From WHTX01 sp038255145 (GTDB lineage: Bacteria > Actinomycetota > Acidimicrobiia > Acidimicrobiales > CAIXPF01), in contig JBBSLP010000090.1 of the NCBI GenBank assembly GCA_038255145.1, positions 1 through 15,815 of the forward strand: 15,815 nt of DNA. The letters are read 5' to 3'. Each line of letters starts with the position of its first letter. Position 1 is the stretch's first letter. The notes under the pieces are model-generated. The model did no database searches and had not been told where the DNA came from. It saw only the letters and a list, made by a program, of their open reading frames with translations. Made by a program: the position numbers and the translations under genes. Of this stretch, positions 7,449 through 14,699 are shown one piece after another.

Positions 7449-8742
7449 CTAGCCAGGGCTGAGCATCGCGGCGGTCGTCTCGTCGCTGGCCGCGGCGGCC
7501 GGGGTGGCCGGGGTGGCCCGCGGCCCCAGACGGGGGGTGAGGACGAGCAGCCCCAGGGCCACGGCGTCGAGCCCGGCCAGCACGGCCAGGGTCCACCCGT
7601 AGCCCCCCAGGTGGTCGTGCAGCACCGCGGTGAGGATGGGCCCCAGGGCGGCCCCGGCCATGAGGGCCACGTTGACCCGGTAGTAGGCCAGCTCGAAGGG
7701 GACCCGGTCGAGCACCGTGCGCACCCACAACGGCGGGGCGGTGATGAGCGTGCCCACCCCCAGCCCGAAGGCCAGGCTGCCCACGACGAGGGCGAGGCCC
7801 GAGTCGGTGCCCGTCGCCACCACAGCCAGGGCCACGGTCTGCAGGGCCAGGTAGGCCAGGGTGGGCCGGTAGGGATCAACCCGCCGGGGTGAGGGCGCCG
7901 AAGACGAGCCGGCCCACCAGCGCCCCCAGCGAGGTGCCGGCCACGATGCGGGCGGCGACGCCGTCGGTCAGGTGGTCCGACAGCACGCTCAGCTGGTGGA
8001 GCAGGAAACCGACCTGCACGGTGAAGGACAGCCCGAAGCCCAGGGCCAGGGTCCAGAACCGCACGTCGCCGAGCACGTCGGCCCTGGCCGTGGCGGCGGT
8101 CGTCGGCACCGTTGCCGGCGCGGTGCCAGCCGCGGCCGGGACGCGGATCACGAAGGTGGACAGCAGCACCAGCACGAGGCCGGCGCCTATCCCCACCCCG
8201 GCCACCGAGGGCCCGAAGCCGAAGCGGTCGCTCAGGTCGGTGAGCAGGGGGACGAGCACGAGACCGCCCACGCTGGCCCCGGTCAGGGCCAGGCTCAGCG
8301 GGGGTCCGCTGCCCTCGGGGTACCAGGTCAGGATGGTGGCGCTGATGGGGTAGATGCTCAGGCACGACCAGGCCAGGGCCAGGGCCAGGCCCAGGTAGGT
8401 GCCGGCCAGCTGCCAGCGGGCATCGACCTGGCTCATGGCCACCAGGCTGGCGGCCAGGGCCACCCCGCCGAGTACGAACACCGCCCGTTGGCGGCCCCGG
8501 CGCAGCAAGCGGCGCACGACCAGGCTGGTGCCGATGCTGGCCACGTAGAACCACATCGTGGCCAGGGTGATGGTCTGCAACGACCAGCCGTGGGTGCGGC
8601 GCAGCTCACGCAGGTAGAAGCCGAGCCCGTAGAAGCCCACCCCCCAGGCGATGACGGCGACCACGAACATGGCCGCCACCACGGCCACCCGCCGTCGACG
8701 CTCGGGCAGGCTGGTCGGTGGCGCAGCGGTGACGGAGGGCAC
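7449..8742 (-). pseudogene. Major facilitator superfamily transporter with a single frameshift
   Basis: The first frame (GTG 8742, 288 aa) begins with a short cytoplasmic tail (PERRRR). It has repeated hydrophobic helices such as VAVVAAMFVVAVIAWGVGFY, and a conserved-looking LTWYPEGSGPPLSLALTGAS segment, and ends GRLVFGALTPAG at TGA 7876. Protein-coding signal continues without loss in a second frame as VDPYRPTLAYLALQTVALAV and so on, through more helices (ALVVGSLAFGLGVGTLI, WTLAVLAGLDAVALGLLVL) to TAG 7449. Removing one G from the GCGGG run near 7878 would join them into about 430 aa, a normal 12-helix MFS length. The shift could be a very recent mutation or a sequencing error. The substrate is unknown. 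AAGGG precedes the GTG start at reasonable spacing. The adjacent downstream regulator remnant may have controlled it. Confidence 0.82.
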
Positions 8743-8777
8743 CGCAGCACCCTTGTCGACGCCGTGGACCCCCGTCG

Positions 8778-8794
8778 ATGACCCCCCAGGTCAT
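8778..8794. promoter_or_regulatory. Palindrome upstream of the MFS gene
   Basis: ATGACC (8778-8783) and GGTCAT (8789-8794) are perfect inverted arms around a 5-base spacer, 36-52 bp upstream of the MFS start at 8742. Position and symmetry fit a dimeric repressor operator, but no binding protein is identified. Confidence 0.4.
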
Positions 8795-8883
8795 GGTTTC
8801 GCGGCCGAGGGCCTGGATCGGACGGTTGCCTCCCGACGTCGCCCGCTCGGCGTTCCGACGCGGCTGGCGGCCGCCAGCAAGGC

Positions 8884-9204
8884 CTAGGCCCGGATGATCA
8901 TGATCTCGCCCCGGGAGCTGCAGGTCACGCCGGCAGCGGGGGCGGGTCCGTCGAGCAGGTCGACGAGGTGCTGGGCCACGGCCCGCACGTTGGCGGCCAG
9001 TTGGCGAACGGCTACAGGGTGCTCGAACCCGGGGTACTCCGAGGCGTAGCGCACGAGCTTGACCCGATCGGCGCCGTGGTACGCCCGGGCCAGCAGGGTG
9101 GCGTAGTGCTCGGCCTGGCGGGTCAGCGAATCGGGCAGCCCGGCCGGCAGCCCGTCCAGCATGACCTGATCGGGGGCGGTCCTGAGCGTGCCGGGGGTGG
9201 CCAC
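8884..9204 (-). CDS. Hypothetical protein
   Basis: I do not recognise this 106-residue protein. From GTG 9204 it reads ATPGTLRTAPDQVMLDGLPA, then a region that looks helical (SLTRQAEHYATLLARAYHGA, RVKLVRYASEYPG), a further helix, VRQLAANVRAVAQHLVDLLD, and a short tail ending CSSRGEIMIIRA. No signal peptide or membrane segment is visible. Longer in-frame extension to 9315 exists, but it runs through the promoter-like region, including the 12-bp palindrome, and reads as Cys/Gly-rich non-coding text. No clear ribosome-binding site precedes GTG 9204, so a leaderless transcript is possible. It is divergent from the ferritin-like gene, so the two may share control. Confidence 0.6.
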   Translation of the reverse strand: MATPGTLRTAPDQVMLDGLPAGLPDSLTRQAEHYATLLARAYHGADRVKLVRYASEYPGFEHPVAVRQLAANVRAVAQHLVDLLDGPAPAAGVTCSSRGEIMIIRA

Positions 9205-9213
9205 GTCACGGAG

Positions 9214-9225
9214 CGTAGCGCTACG
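9214..9225. promoter_or_regulatory. 12-bp perfect palindrome, candidate operator
   Basis: CGTAGCGCTACG is its own reverse complement. It lies about 10 bp upstream of GTG 9204 (minus) and about 115 bp upstream of the ferritin-like start (plus), beside a locally AT-richer stretch (9226-9248). The placement suits an operator acting on the minus-strand gene or on both divergent genes. Confidence 0.5.
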
Positions 9226-9277
9226 AACTACATGGTTGTGGTTATCCCTCGGATCGCCGCCACCGCAGCCGCACCGC

Positions 9278-9306
9278 TTGCACCCCGCTGACAGGAGCGT
9301 CAGGCT
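9278..9306 (+). promoter_or_regulatory. Candidate sigma70-type promoter for the ferritin-like gene
   Basis: TTGCAC (9278-9283), a 17-bp spacer and CAGGCT (9301-9306) form a -35/-10 pair with ideal spacing but an imperfect -10. The start codon is about 35 bp downstream. The spacer contains a small inverted repeat, CTGAC/GTCAG (9288-9303 including the first -10 bases), that could be an operator. This rests on pattern only. Confidence 0.3.
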
Positions 9307-9340
9307 TGGCGTCACTCGTCACACCCCGGGGGGTAGCACC

Positions 9341-9907
9341 TTGTCCACCAAGCCGTCCTACATCGGCCTGCTCAACGCCATCGCCGTCGCCGAGACCGAG
9401 GCCGAGGGCTACTTCTGCGCCTGGGCCGCAGCCACACCGTCGGCCGAGGTCCGTTCCGTGCTGCAGACCGTGGGCCTGCGCGAGGGCGAGCACGGCAAGG
9501 CCTTCGCCAAGCGCCTGTGCGAGCTGGGCTTCGAGGTGCGCCAGGCCGAGAACCCGGGCCTGGCCGAGAAGCTGGACATCGCCGGGTCGACCGAGCTGTC
9601 GGATCGGGAGAAGTTCGAGCGCCTGGACATCGGCCAGGACAAGGGCGACGGCCCCGACTTCTTCGACAACATGTTCAAGGACAAGACCATCGACATCCAG
9701 ACCGGCGCCCTGCTCGGCCGCTACATCGCCGAGGAGCGCGACAGCGGCCGCCTGCTGCGCGGGTGCTACGGCGCCTGCGTGGCCGCCGAGGCCGGCTCCA
9801 ACGGTCACTCGACCAACGGCTCGACCAACGGCGCGTCCAGCGACATCGACGCCCGCCTGGGCCGCCTCGAAGGCCTCGTCGAGCAGGTCCTGGCCAAGAT
9901 CGGCTGA
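9341..9907 (+). CDS. Ferritin-like domain protein with NG-rich linker and helical tail
   Basis: 188 aa. The N-terminal ~150 residues look like a four-helix ferritin-like fold with candidate di-iron ligands. Helix 1 has AVAETEAEGYF (Glu18-Glu22), helix 2 has REGEHGKAF (Glu48xxHis51) and a later helix has YIAEERDSGRLL (Glu131/132). A second ExxH is not obvious, so metal binding may be incomplete. Residues 152-167 are a low-complexity linker with repeated NGSTNG, encoded by a duplicated 12-base unit, followed by an amphipathic helix (DIDARLGRLEGLVEQVLAKI). Start TTG 9341 is chosen because GGGGGG lies 7 bases upstream and the ferritin-like region begins right after it. It is divergent from the unknown minus-strand gene. 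The exact function (iron storage, redox or stress) is unknown; I infer only the fold. Confidence 0.7.
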   Translation: MSTKPSYIGLLNAIAVAETEAEGYFCAWAAATPSAEVRSVLQTVGLREGEHGKAFAKRLCELGFEVRQAENPGLAEKLDIAGSTELSDREKFERLDIGQDKGDGPDFFDNMFKDKTIDIQTGALLGRYIAEERDSGRLLRGCYGACVAAEAGSNGHSTNGSTNGASSDIDARLGRLEGLVEQVLAKIG

Positions 9908-9947
9908 TCGCTTCCGCTCTGTCGGATGGCGGCGCCACCCACGCGCT

Positions 9948-9988
9948 CCCCTCGGCTGCGCGACCATTGCGGTCGCACATCCGAGGGG
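9948..9988 (+). promoter_or_regulatory. Nested hairpin overlapping the ribosome-binding site of the downstream crotonase
   Basis: CCCCTCGG (9948-9955) pairs perfectly with CCGAGGGG (9981-9988). Inside it, TGCGCGACC can pair with GGTCGCA with one bulge, giving a long hairpin. The right arm contains the GAGGGG ribosome-binding site for ATG 9995. It has no T-run. It could act as a terminator for the ferritin-like gene, or as a translational control element. Confidence 0.45.
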
Positions 9989-9994
9989 GAAGCC

Positions 9995-10813
9995 ATGCGC
10001 ACCATCGATACGGGCACCGACCACCTGCAGGCCGAGGTGGACCACGGCGTCGCCGTGCTCACCATGAACCGACCCGAGCGACGCAACGCCATGTCGGGCG
10101 AGATGCTCGTCGGCCTGCAGCGGGCCCTCCAGGACGCCGAACTGTCCCGTGACGTTCGCTGCGTGGTGCTGACGGGGGCCGGCGGCGGCTTCTGCGCCGG
10201 CGGCGACGTCAAGGGCTTTGCCGAGGGCTCGGCCCGGTCCGGGCCCACCAGCTTCGACGAGAAGGTCCACAACCAGCGGGTGCAGCAGCGGGCCACGGCC
10301 GGGGTGCTGTGGAAGCTGCCCAAGCCCACCCTGGCCGTGCTCCCCGGCCCCGCCGCCGGCGCCGGGCTGTCGTTGGCCCTGGCCTGTGACCTGCGGGTGG
10401 CCGTGGAGGGCACCGTGCTGACCACGGCCTTCGCCAAGGTCGGCTTCTCGGGCGACTTCGGCGGCAGCTGGTTCCTGACCCAGTTGGTGGGGGCGGCCAA
10501 GGCCCGGGAGATGTACTTCCTGTCGGACCGGGTCGATGCGGACGAGGCCCTGCGCCTGGGCCTGCTGAACCAGGTGCTGCCGGCCGACGGCTTCGTGGAG
10601 GGCTGGCACGCCCTGGCCCGACGCCTGGCCGATGGGCCCACCATCGCCTACCGGTACATGAAGGAGAACATCAACCGGGCCATGACCGAGGACCTCATCG
10701 AGTGCATGGACATGGAGGCCCTCCACCACCTGCACTGCGGCGGCACCGAGGACCACCTCGAGGCGTCCAAGGCCTTCGTCGAGAAGCGCACCCCCACCTT
10801 CCACGGCCGGTAG
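9995..10813 (+). CDS. Enoyl-CoA hydratase/isomerase family protein (crotonase)
   Basis: 272 aa, full length for a crotonase, acting on acyl-CoA thioesters in the cytoplasm. Visible blocks: VAVLTMNRPERRNAM (19-33); the first oxyanion loop GGFCAGGD (64-71); the second, GPAAGAGLSLALACDL (118-133); GFSGDFGGSWFLTQLVG (150-166); and ALRLGLLNQVLP (185-196). The first acidic position of classic hydratases is FAKVG here, while Asp154 lies in GDFGGSW. That pattern is common in isomerase-type members such as PaaG-like enzymes, so isomerase is as likely as hydratase. ATG 9995 is chosen over upstream in-frame ATG 9926 because GAGGGGGA precedes it at good spacing. It follows the ferritin-like gene after 87 bp that hold a hairpin. 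Confidence 0.9.
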   Translation: MRTIDTGTDHLQAEVDHGVAVLTMNRPERRNAMSGEMLVGLQRALQDAELSRDVRCVVLTGAGGGFCAGGDVKGFAEGSARSGPTSFDEKVHNQRVQQRATAGVLWKLPKPTLAVLPGPAAGAGLSLALACDLRVAVEGTVLTTAFAKVGFSGDFGGSWFLTQLVGAAKAREMYFLSDRVDADEALRLGLLNQVLPADGFVEGWHALARRLADGPTIAYRYMKENINRAMTEDLIECMDMEALHHLHCGGTEDHLEASKAFVEKRTPTFHGR

Positions 10814-10891
10814 CCGACGGCCGGGATGTCGGTGGGCTGATGGCTGTGGTGATGGCGCCAGTGTCACAGCGACCCGCGAGACTGGAGGGCG

Positions 10892-13800
10892 ATGGCCAAG
10901 ATCTCGTGCGGGCACTGCGGCGGGACCCACGGCAGCGTGGCCGAGGTGCGCGCCTGCCACCTCGACACGCCGCCGGGATCAGGGGCATCAGGGGCGGCGG
11001 CCGCTCCCGCCACCGCCGAGCTGCCCCTGTTCGAGACCCCGGTGCGGGCCCGGGCCGCGGCGGCGCACCCCGTACCGGCGAGGACGGCGACACGCGAGCC
11101 CGAACCGTGGGGTGACGACGTCGAGCCCGACTGGGGCTGGGACGACGCCGAACCCGACGTCCCCGACTACGACGACGCCCCCCGCCGCATCGACCAGCCC
11201 CCGCCCCGGGCCCGACCCCGGCCCCTGGCCGCCCTGCCCGTGCCCGAGGACGGCTTCGCCGGGCCCGAGGCCCTGGGCCGCGGGCTGGTGGTGACCGACG
11301 ACGAACCCGTCCCCGCGGCGTGGGCCGACGCCGCCCGCCACGTCCTCGACAGCGCGACGTTGGCCGACCCCGGTACCACCGTCGACGCCCTGCTCGACGC
11401 CTGGCACGCCCGCCAGCGGGTGGTGATGGAGCTGCGGGTGCCCTTCGAGGACGCCCCCGCCACCGTGCTCGACGGGCCGGTGTGGGAGCACCAGCCCACC
11501 CTGTTGTTGGAGCTCGACCGCCTCCACCACCTCGTGTGGGCCAACGCGGTCGACCTCCGCCAGCGTGACCAGCCCCGATGGACGTGGGCCGAGCGGGCCG
11601 TGGCGGCCGGCGCCGAACCCGGTGGTCCGGCCGACGTCGTGCTGGCCGACGGCACCCCGGCGTGGTGCGACGGCGGCCCCATCGGCACCGCAGCGGTCGA
11701 CGCCCTGGTCGCGGCGGGCGACACGGCCGCGGTCCTCCATCGCATCACCCTCGAACGCGATCGCCTCGTCCCCCTGGGCTCCTCCCCGTGCACGGCCGAG
11801 CTCGCCCCCGACCAGCTCGCCGCGGTGACCCACGCCGGTGGGGCCGCCCGCATCATCGCCCCCGCCGGGTCGGGCAAGACCCGGGTGCTGACCGAACGGG
11901 CCCGCCACCTGTTGCGTTCCTGGCGGGTGCCGGCGGCGTCGTTGTGCCTGGTGGCCTTCAACGAGCGCGCCGCGTCGGAGATGCGCGAGCGCACCACCGA
12001 CCTCGAGGGGCTGCAGGTGCGCACCCTCAACGCCCTGGGCCTGGCCGTGCTCGACGGGCGCGGTGGCTTCGCCAAACGTGGCGGGCGCTACGCCGTGCTC
12101 GACGAACGGGCCCAGCGCGACGTGCTCGGCACGCTCGTCGAGGTGCCCCGTCGCCTCAACACCGACCCCCTGGCCCCGTGGCTCGAGGCCCTGTCCCAGG
12201 TGCGCCTGGGCCTACGTTCGCCGGCCGAGGTCGAGGAGAGCTTCGGTGGGGACATCGAAGGCCTCCACGACGTGCTCGTGCGCTACCGGGCCGTGTTGCG
12301 AGATCGGCACGCCGTGGACTTCGACGAGCAGATCACCACCACCATCGAGGTGCTGCTGGCCGAGCCCGCCACCCGGGCTGTGGCCCAGCGGGCGTGTCGG
12401 CTGCTGCTGGTCGACGAGTTCCAGGACCTGGCCCCCGCCCACCTGCTGATGGTGCGCCTGCTGGGCTCGCCTGACCTGTCCACCTTCGGGGTGGGCGACG
12501 ACGACCAGACCATCTACGGCTTCTCCGGGGCCACGCCCGAGTGGCTCATCGGCTACGCCGGGCTGTTCCCCGGCTCCGGCGACCACCCCCTCGAGGTCAA
12601 CTACCGCTGCCCACCCGCCGTGGTCAACGCCGCGGGCACCCTGCTGGCCCGCAACACCCGCCGGGTGGCCAAGGTCATCCGCCCCGCCCCCGGTCGGGCC
12701 GACGAGCCCGGCTCGCTGGCCGTGCTGTCCTCCCCCGACACCGTCATCGCCACGGCCGACGCCGTGGCCGCGGCCATCGCCGCCGGCGCCCGCCCCGACG
12801 AGATCGCCGTGCTGACCAGGGTGAACGCCACCCTGGCTGCCCCCCAGGTCATGTTGGGCCACCGGGGCATACCCGTCGAGCACGCCGTGGACGAACGCTG
12901 GCTGGACCGCACCGGGGTGCGCGCCGCCCTGGCCTGGTTGCGCCTGGCCAGCGCCCCGACCCGGTTGCGGGCGGCCGACATCCGCGAGGCCGGTCGGCGG
13001 CCACCGCGGGGGCGCTCGCCCAAGCTCGTCGACTGGATGTCCGAGCAGCGCTCCATCGACGACCTGCGCCGCCTGGCCGGGCGGCTCAACGAGCGCGACG
13101 GGGAGAAGGTCAACCAGTTCGCCGAGGACCTGGTGGGCCTGGCCCGGGTGGCGGCGGACGGCACCACGGCGTTGCTGCGCGAGGTGCGCCGGCTCGGCCT
13201 CGACGACACCATGTCCGCCCTCGACGGCTTCCAGCGGGCCCCCCGCCAGTCGGGCCACCTCGACGACCTCGACGCCCTCATCGAGCTGGCCAGCCTGTGC
13301 CCCGAGCCCGACGGCTTCGCCGAGTGGCTGCGGGGGGAGCTGGGCCGACCGGGTGACAAGGGCGGCGTGCGCCTGGCCACCGTGCACAAGGTCAAGGGCC
13401 GGGAGTGGCCCCACGTGGTGCTCCACGACGCCGGCGCCGACCAGTTCCCCCACCGCCTGGCCACCGATGTCGAGGAGGAGCGCCGGGTCTTCCACGTCGG
13501 CCTGACCCGGGGCTCGCGCACCGTCACCGTGGTGGCCCCCGCCGGGGCCCCCTCGCCCTTCGTGTCCGAGCTGACGGGCGGCACCCCCACCGTGCGGGGC
13601 CGCACCCTCATCACCAGCTCCTCGGCCCCGGCATCAGCCCGCACCACCACCCGGCCCGCGGGTCGTTCCGGGGCACGGGACGGCAGCATCGAGGTGTCGA
13701 CCGACCCACCTCCCGCCCACCGCGTCGAGGCCCTCAAGGCGTGGCGGCTGCAGCGGAGCCGGACCGACGGCGTGCCCGCCTACGTCGTCTTCCAGAACGC

Positions 13801-13930
13801 CACCCTCGACGACATCGCCCGCAAGGGCCCGACCACCCTGGTGGAGCTGGGACGTATCAAGGGGATCGGACCGGGCAAGCTCGAGCGCTACGGCGCCGAC
13901 GTGCTCGCCATCGTCGAAGCTGCGGGGTAG
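10892..13930 (+). CDS. uvrD2: UvrD2-like superfamily 1 DNA helicase with HRDC domain and long N-terminal extension
   Basis: 1012 aa, much longer than the ~700 aa of mycobacterial UvrD2. Helicase motifs are all visible: Walker A IIAPAGSGKTR (about 320-330), Ia LVAFNERAASEM, Walker B LLLVDEFQDL (about 504-513), III GVGDDDQTIYGFSG (about 534-547), IV EVNYRCPP, V RLATVHKVKGREWPHVV and VI EERRVFHVGLTRG. The C-terminus (about 942-1012) is an HRDC domain ending RIKGIGPGKLERYGADVLAI. The first ~310 residues are extra. They hold ISCGHCGG...RACH, a possible zinc site (Cys6, Cys9, Cys22, His23), an acidic Pro/Trp-rich stretch around 71-95 (PEPWGDDVEPDWGWDD) and a further unrecognised domain. Expected role: ATP-driven 3'-5' DNA unwinding in repair. 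GGAGG lies 3-4 bases before ATG 10892, a rather short spacing. It heads a probable operon. Confidence 0.9.
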   Translation: MAKISCGHCGGTHGSVAEVRACHLDTPPGSGASGAAAAPATAELPLFETPVRARAAAAHPVPARTATREPEPWGDDVEPDWGWDDAEPDVPDYDDAPRRIDQPPPRARPRPLAALPVPEDGFAGPEALGRGLVVTDDEPVPAAWADAARHVLDSATLADPGTTVDALLDAWHARQRVVMELRVPFEDAPATVLDGPVWEHQPTLLLELDRLHHLVWANAVDLRQRDQPRWTWAERAVAAGAEPGGPADVVLADGTPAWCDGGPIGTAAVDALVAAGDTAAVLHRITLERDRLVPLGSSPCTAELAPDQLAAVTHAGGAARIIAPAGSGKTRVLTERARHLLRSWRVPAASLCLVAFNERAASEMRERTTDLEGLQVRTLNALGLAVLDGRGGFAKRGGRYAVLDERAQRDVLGTLVEVPRRLNTDPLAPWLEALSQVRLGLRSPAEVEESFGGDIEGLHDVLVRYRAVLRDRHAVDFDEQITTTIEVLLAEPATRAVAQRACRLLLVDEFQDLAPAHLLMVRLLGSPDLSTFGVGDDDQTIYGFSGATPEWLIGYAGLFPGSGDHPLEVNYRCPPAVVNAAGTLLARNTRRVAKVIRPAPGRADEPGSLAVLSSPDTVIATADAVAAAIAAGARPDEIAVLTRVNATLAAPQVMLGHRGIPVEHAVDERWLDRTGVRAALAWLRLASAPTRLRAADIREAGRRPPRGRSPKLVDWMSEQRSIDDLRRLAGRLNERDGEKVNQFAEDLVGLARVAADGTTALLREVRRLGLDDTMSALDGFQRAPRQSGHLDDLDALIELASLCPEPDGFAEWLRGELGRPGDKGGVRLATVHKVKGREWPHVVLHDAGADQFPHRLATDVEEERRVFHVGLTRGSRTVTVVAPAGAPSPFVSELTGGTPTVRGRTLITSSSAPASARTTTRPAGRSGARDGSIEVSTDPPPAHRVEALKAWRLQRSRTDGVPAYVVFQNATLDDIARKGPTTLVELGRIKGIGPGKLERYGADVLAIVEAAG

Positions 13931-13936
13931 GACACC

Positions 13937-14527
13937 ATGGGACTGGGAACGTTGCCGGCGGGGGTGCTGGTCATCCGCCATGCCCCCACGGCGTGGAGCC
14001 GCAGCGGGCAACACACCAGCACCACCGACCTCGACATCGACGAGGGCGGTCGCCAGCTGGCCGGCTGCCTGCGCGACGCCCTCGACGGGGTCGACCCGCC
14101 CCGGCTCGTGCTGTGCAGCCCCCGTCTGCGGGCCCGGGCCACGGCCCACATCCTCGGCTTCGACGACCGCCTCGAGATCACCGACGACCTGGTCGAGTGG
14201 GACTACGGCAGCTACGAGGGCCGCACCACCGACGACATCCGCAAGGAGCGTCCGGGTTGGTCGCTGTGGGAGGACGGCGGCCCCGGCGGCGAGAAGATCG
14301 ACCAGGTGGCGATCCGCGTCGACCGGGTCGCCGCCCGGTTGCGCCAGGAGACCGGCCGGGTGGCCGTGGTGGCCCACGGCCACGTGCTGCGGGTCCTCGG
14401 CGCCCGTTGGGCCGAGCTCGACCCCCACACCGGCAAGCACCTGGCCCTCGACGCCTGCTCCCTGAGCGTCCTCGGCTACGAGCGGGAGATCCCCGTCCTC
14501 CACCTGTGGAACCACGTGGTGAACTGA
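13937..14527 (+). CDS. Histidine phosphatase superfamily protein (phosphoglycerate mutase-like)
   Basis: 196 aa. Branch-defining residues: VIRHAPTAW with Arg14 and the phospho-acceptor His15, SPRLRAR with Arg63, VEWDYGSYEG with Glu87, and VVAHGHVLRVL with the second His147. The segments SRSGQHTSTTDLDIDEGG and RPGWSLWEDGGPGGE are typical of the subgroup that includes sedoheptulose-bisphosphatase/SHB17-like and other small-molecule phosphatases. The usual RHGET is RHAPT here; the catalytic Arg and His are kept, so activity is probable. The substrate is unknown. ATG 13937 is preceded by AGGAC and lies 6 bp after the helicase stop, so it is probably co-transcribed with it. The next ORF starts 4 bp after its stop. 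Confidence 0.88.
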   Translation: MGLGTLPAGVLVIRHAPTAWSRSGQHTSTTDLDIDEGGRQLAGCLRDALDGVDPPRLVLCSPRLRARATAHILGFDDRLEITDDLVEWDYGSYEGRTTDDIRKERPGWSLWEDGGPGGEKIDQVAIRVDRVAARLRQETGRVAVVAHGHVLRVLGARWAELDPHTGKHLALDACSLSVLGYEREIPVLHLWNHVVN

Positions 14528-14531
14528 ACCG

Positions 14532-14699
14532 ATGACCACATCACCGGCCGACGAAGCCGCCCACCGTCAGCAGCTGGAAGCTGGCCGCCGCGGCATCGCC
14601 GAGTGGGAGGATGAGCACGGAGCACTTACCGAGGATGAGCTCGCTGTGGGACGGGCCCGCGCCCGCATCATCCTGGGGCGTGACCCCGAGGCCGGGTGA
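14532..14699 (+). CDS. Small ORF resembling the C-terminal tail of a type II antitoxin
   Basis: 55 aa, fitted between the phosphatase (4-bp gap) and nagA (4-base overlap, GTGA), so coding and translational coupling are likely. It is charged and helical. The segment RGIAEWEDEHGALTEDELA followed by RARARIIL resembles the toxin-binding tail found in many actinobacterial VapB/CopG-like antitoxins (E-x-E-H-G-x-[LIF]-T-x-E-E-L pattern). No DNA-binding half (ribbon-helix-helix or AbrB-like) is present, and no toxin gene adjoins it. It may be an orphan remnant or an unrelated small protein. The ribosome-binding site is weak. Confidence 0.55.
   Translation: MTTSPADEAAHRQQLEAGRRGIAEWEDEHGALTEDELAVGRARARIILGRDPEAG

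Noticed and set aside
9806..9831. Short tandem repeat in the ferritin-like gene as a CRISPR-like array
   Set aside because: It is a single duplicated 12-base coding unit within an in-frame linker, with no spacers.
9242..10960. 572-residue minus-strand ORF
   Set aside because: It runs antisense through the ferritin-like and crotonase genes with repetitive GC-rich composition; no family motifs.
11860..14527. Helicase plus phosphatase as a defence system
   Set aside because: The helicase has an HRDC domain and UvrD2-type motifs, and the phosphatase is an ordinary small-molecule type; no nuclease or other defence partner is present.
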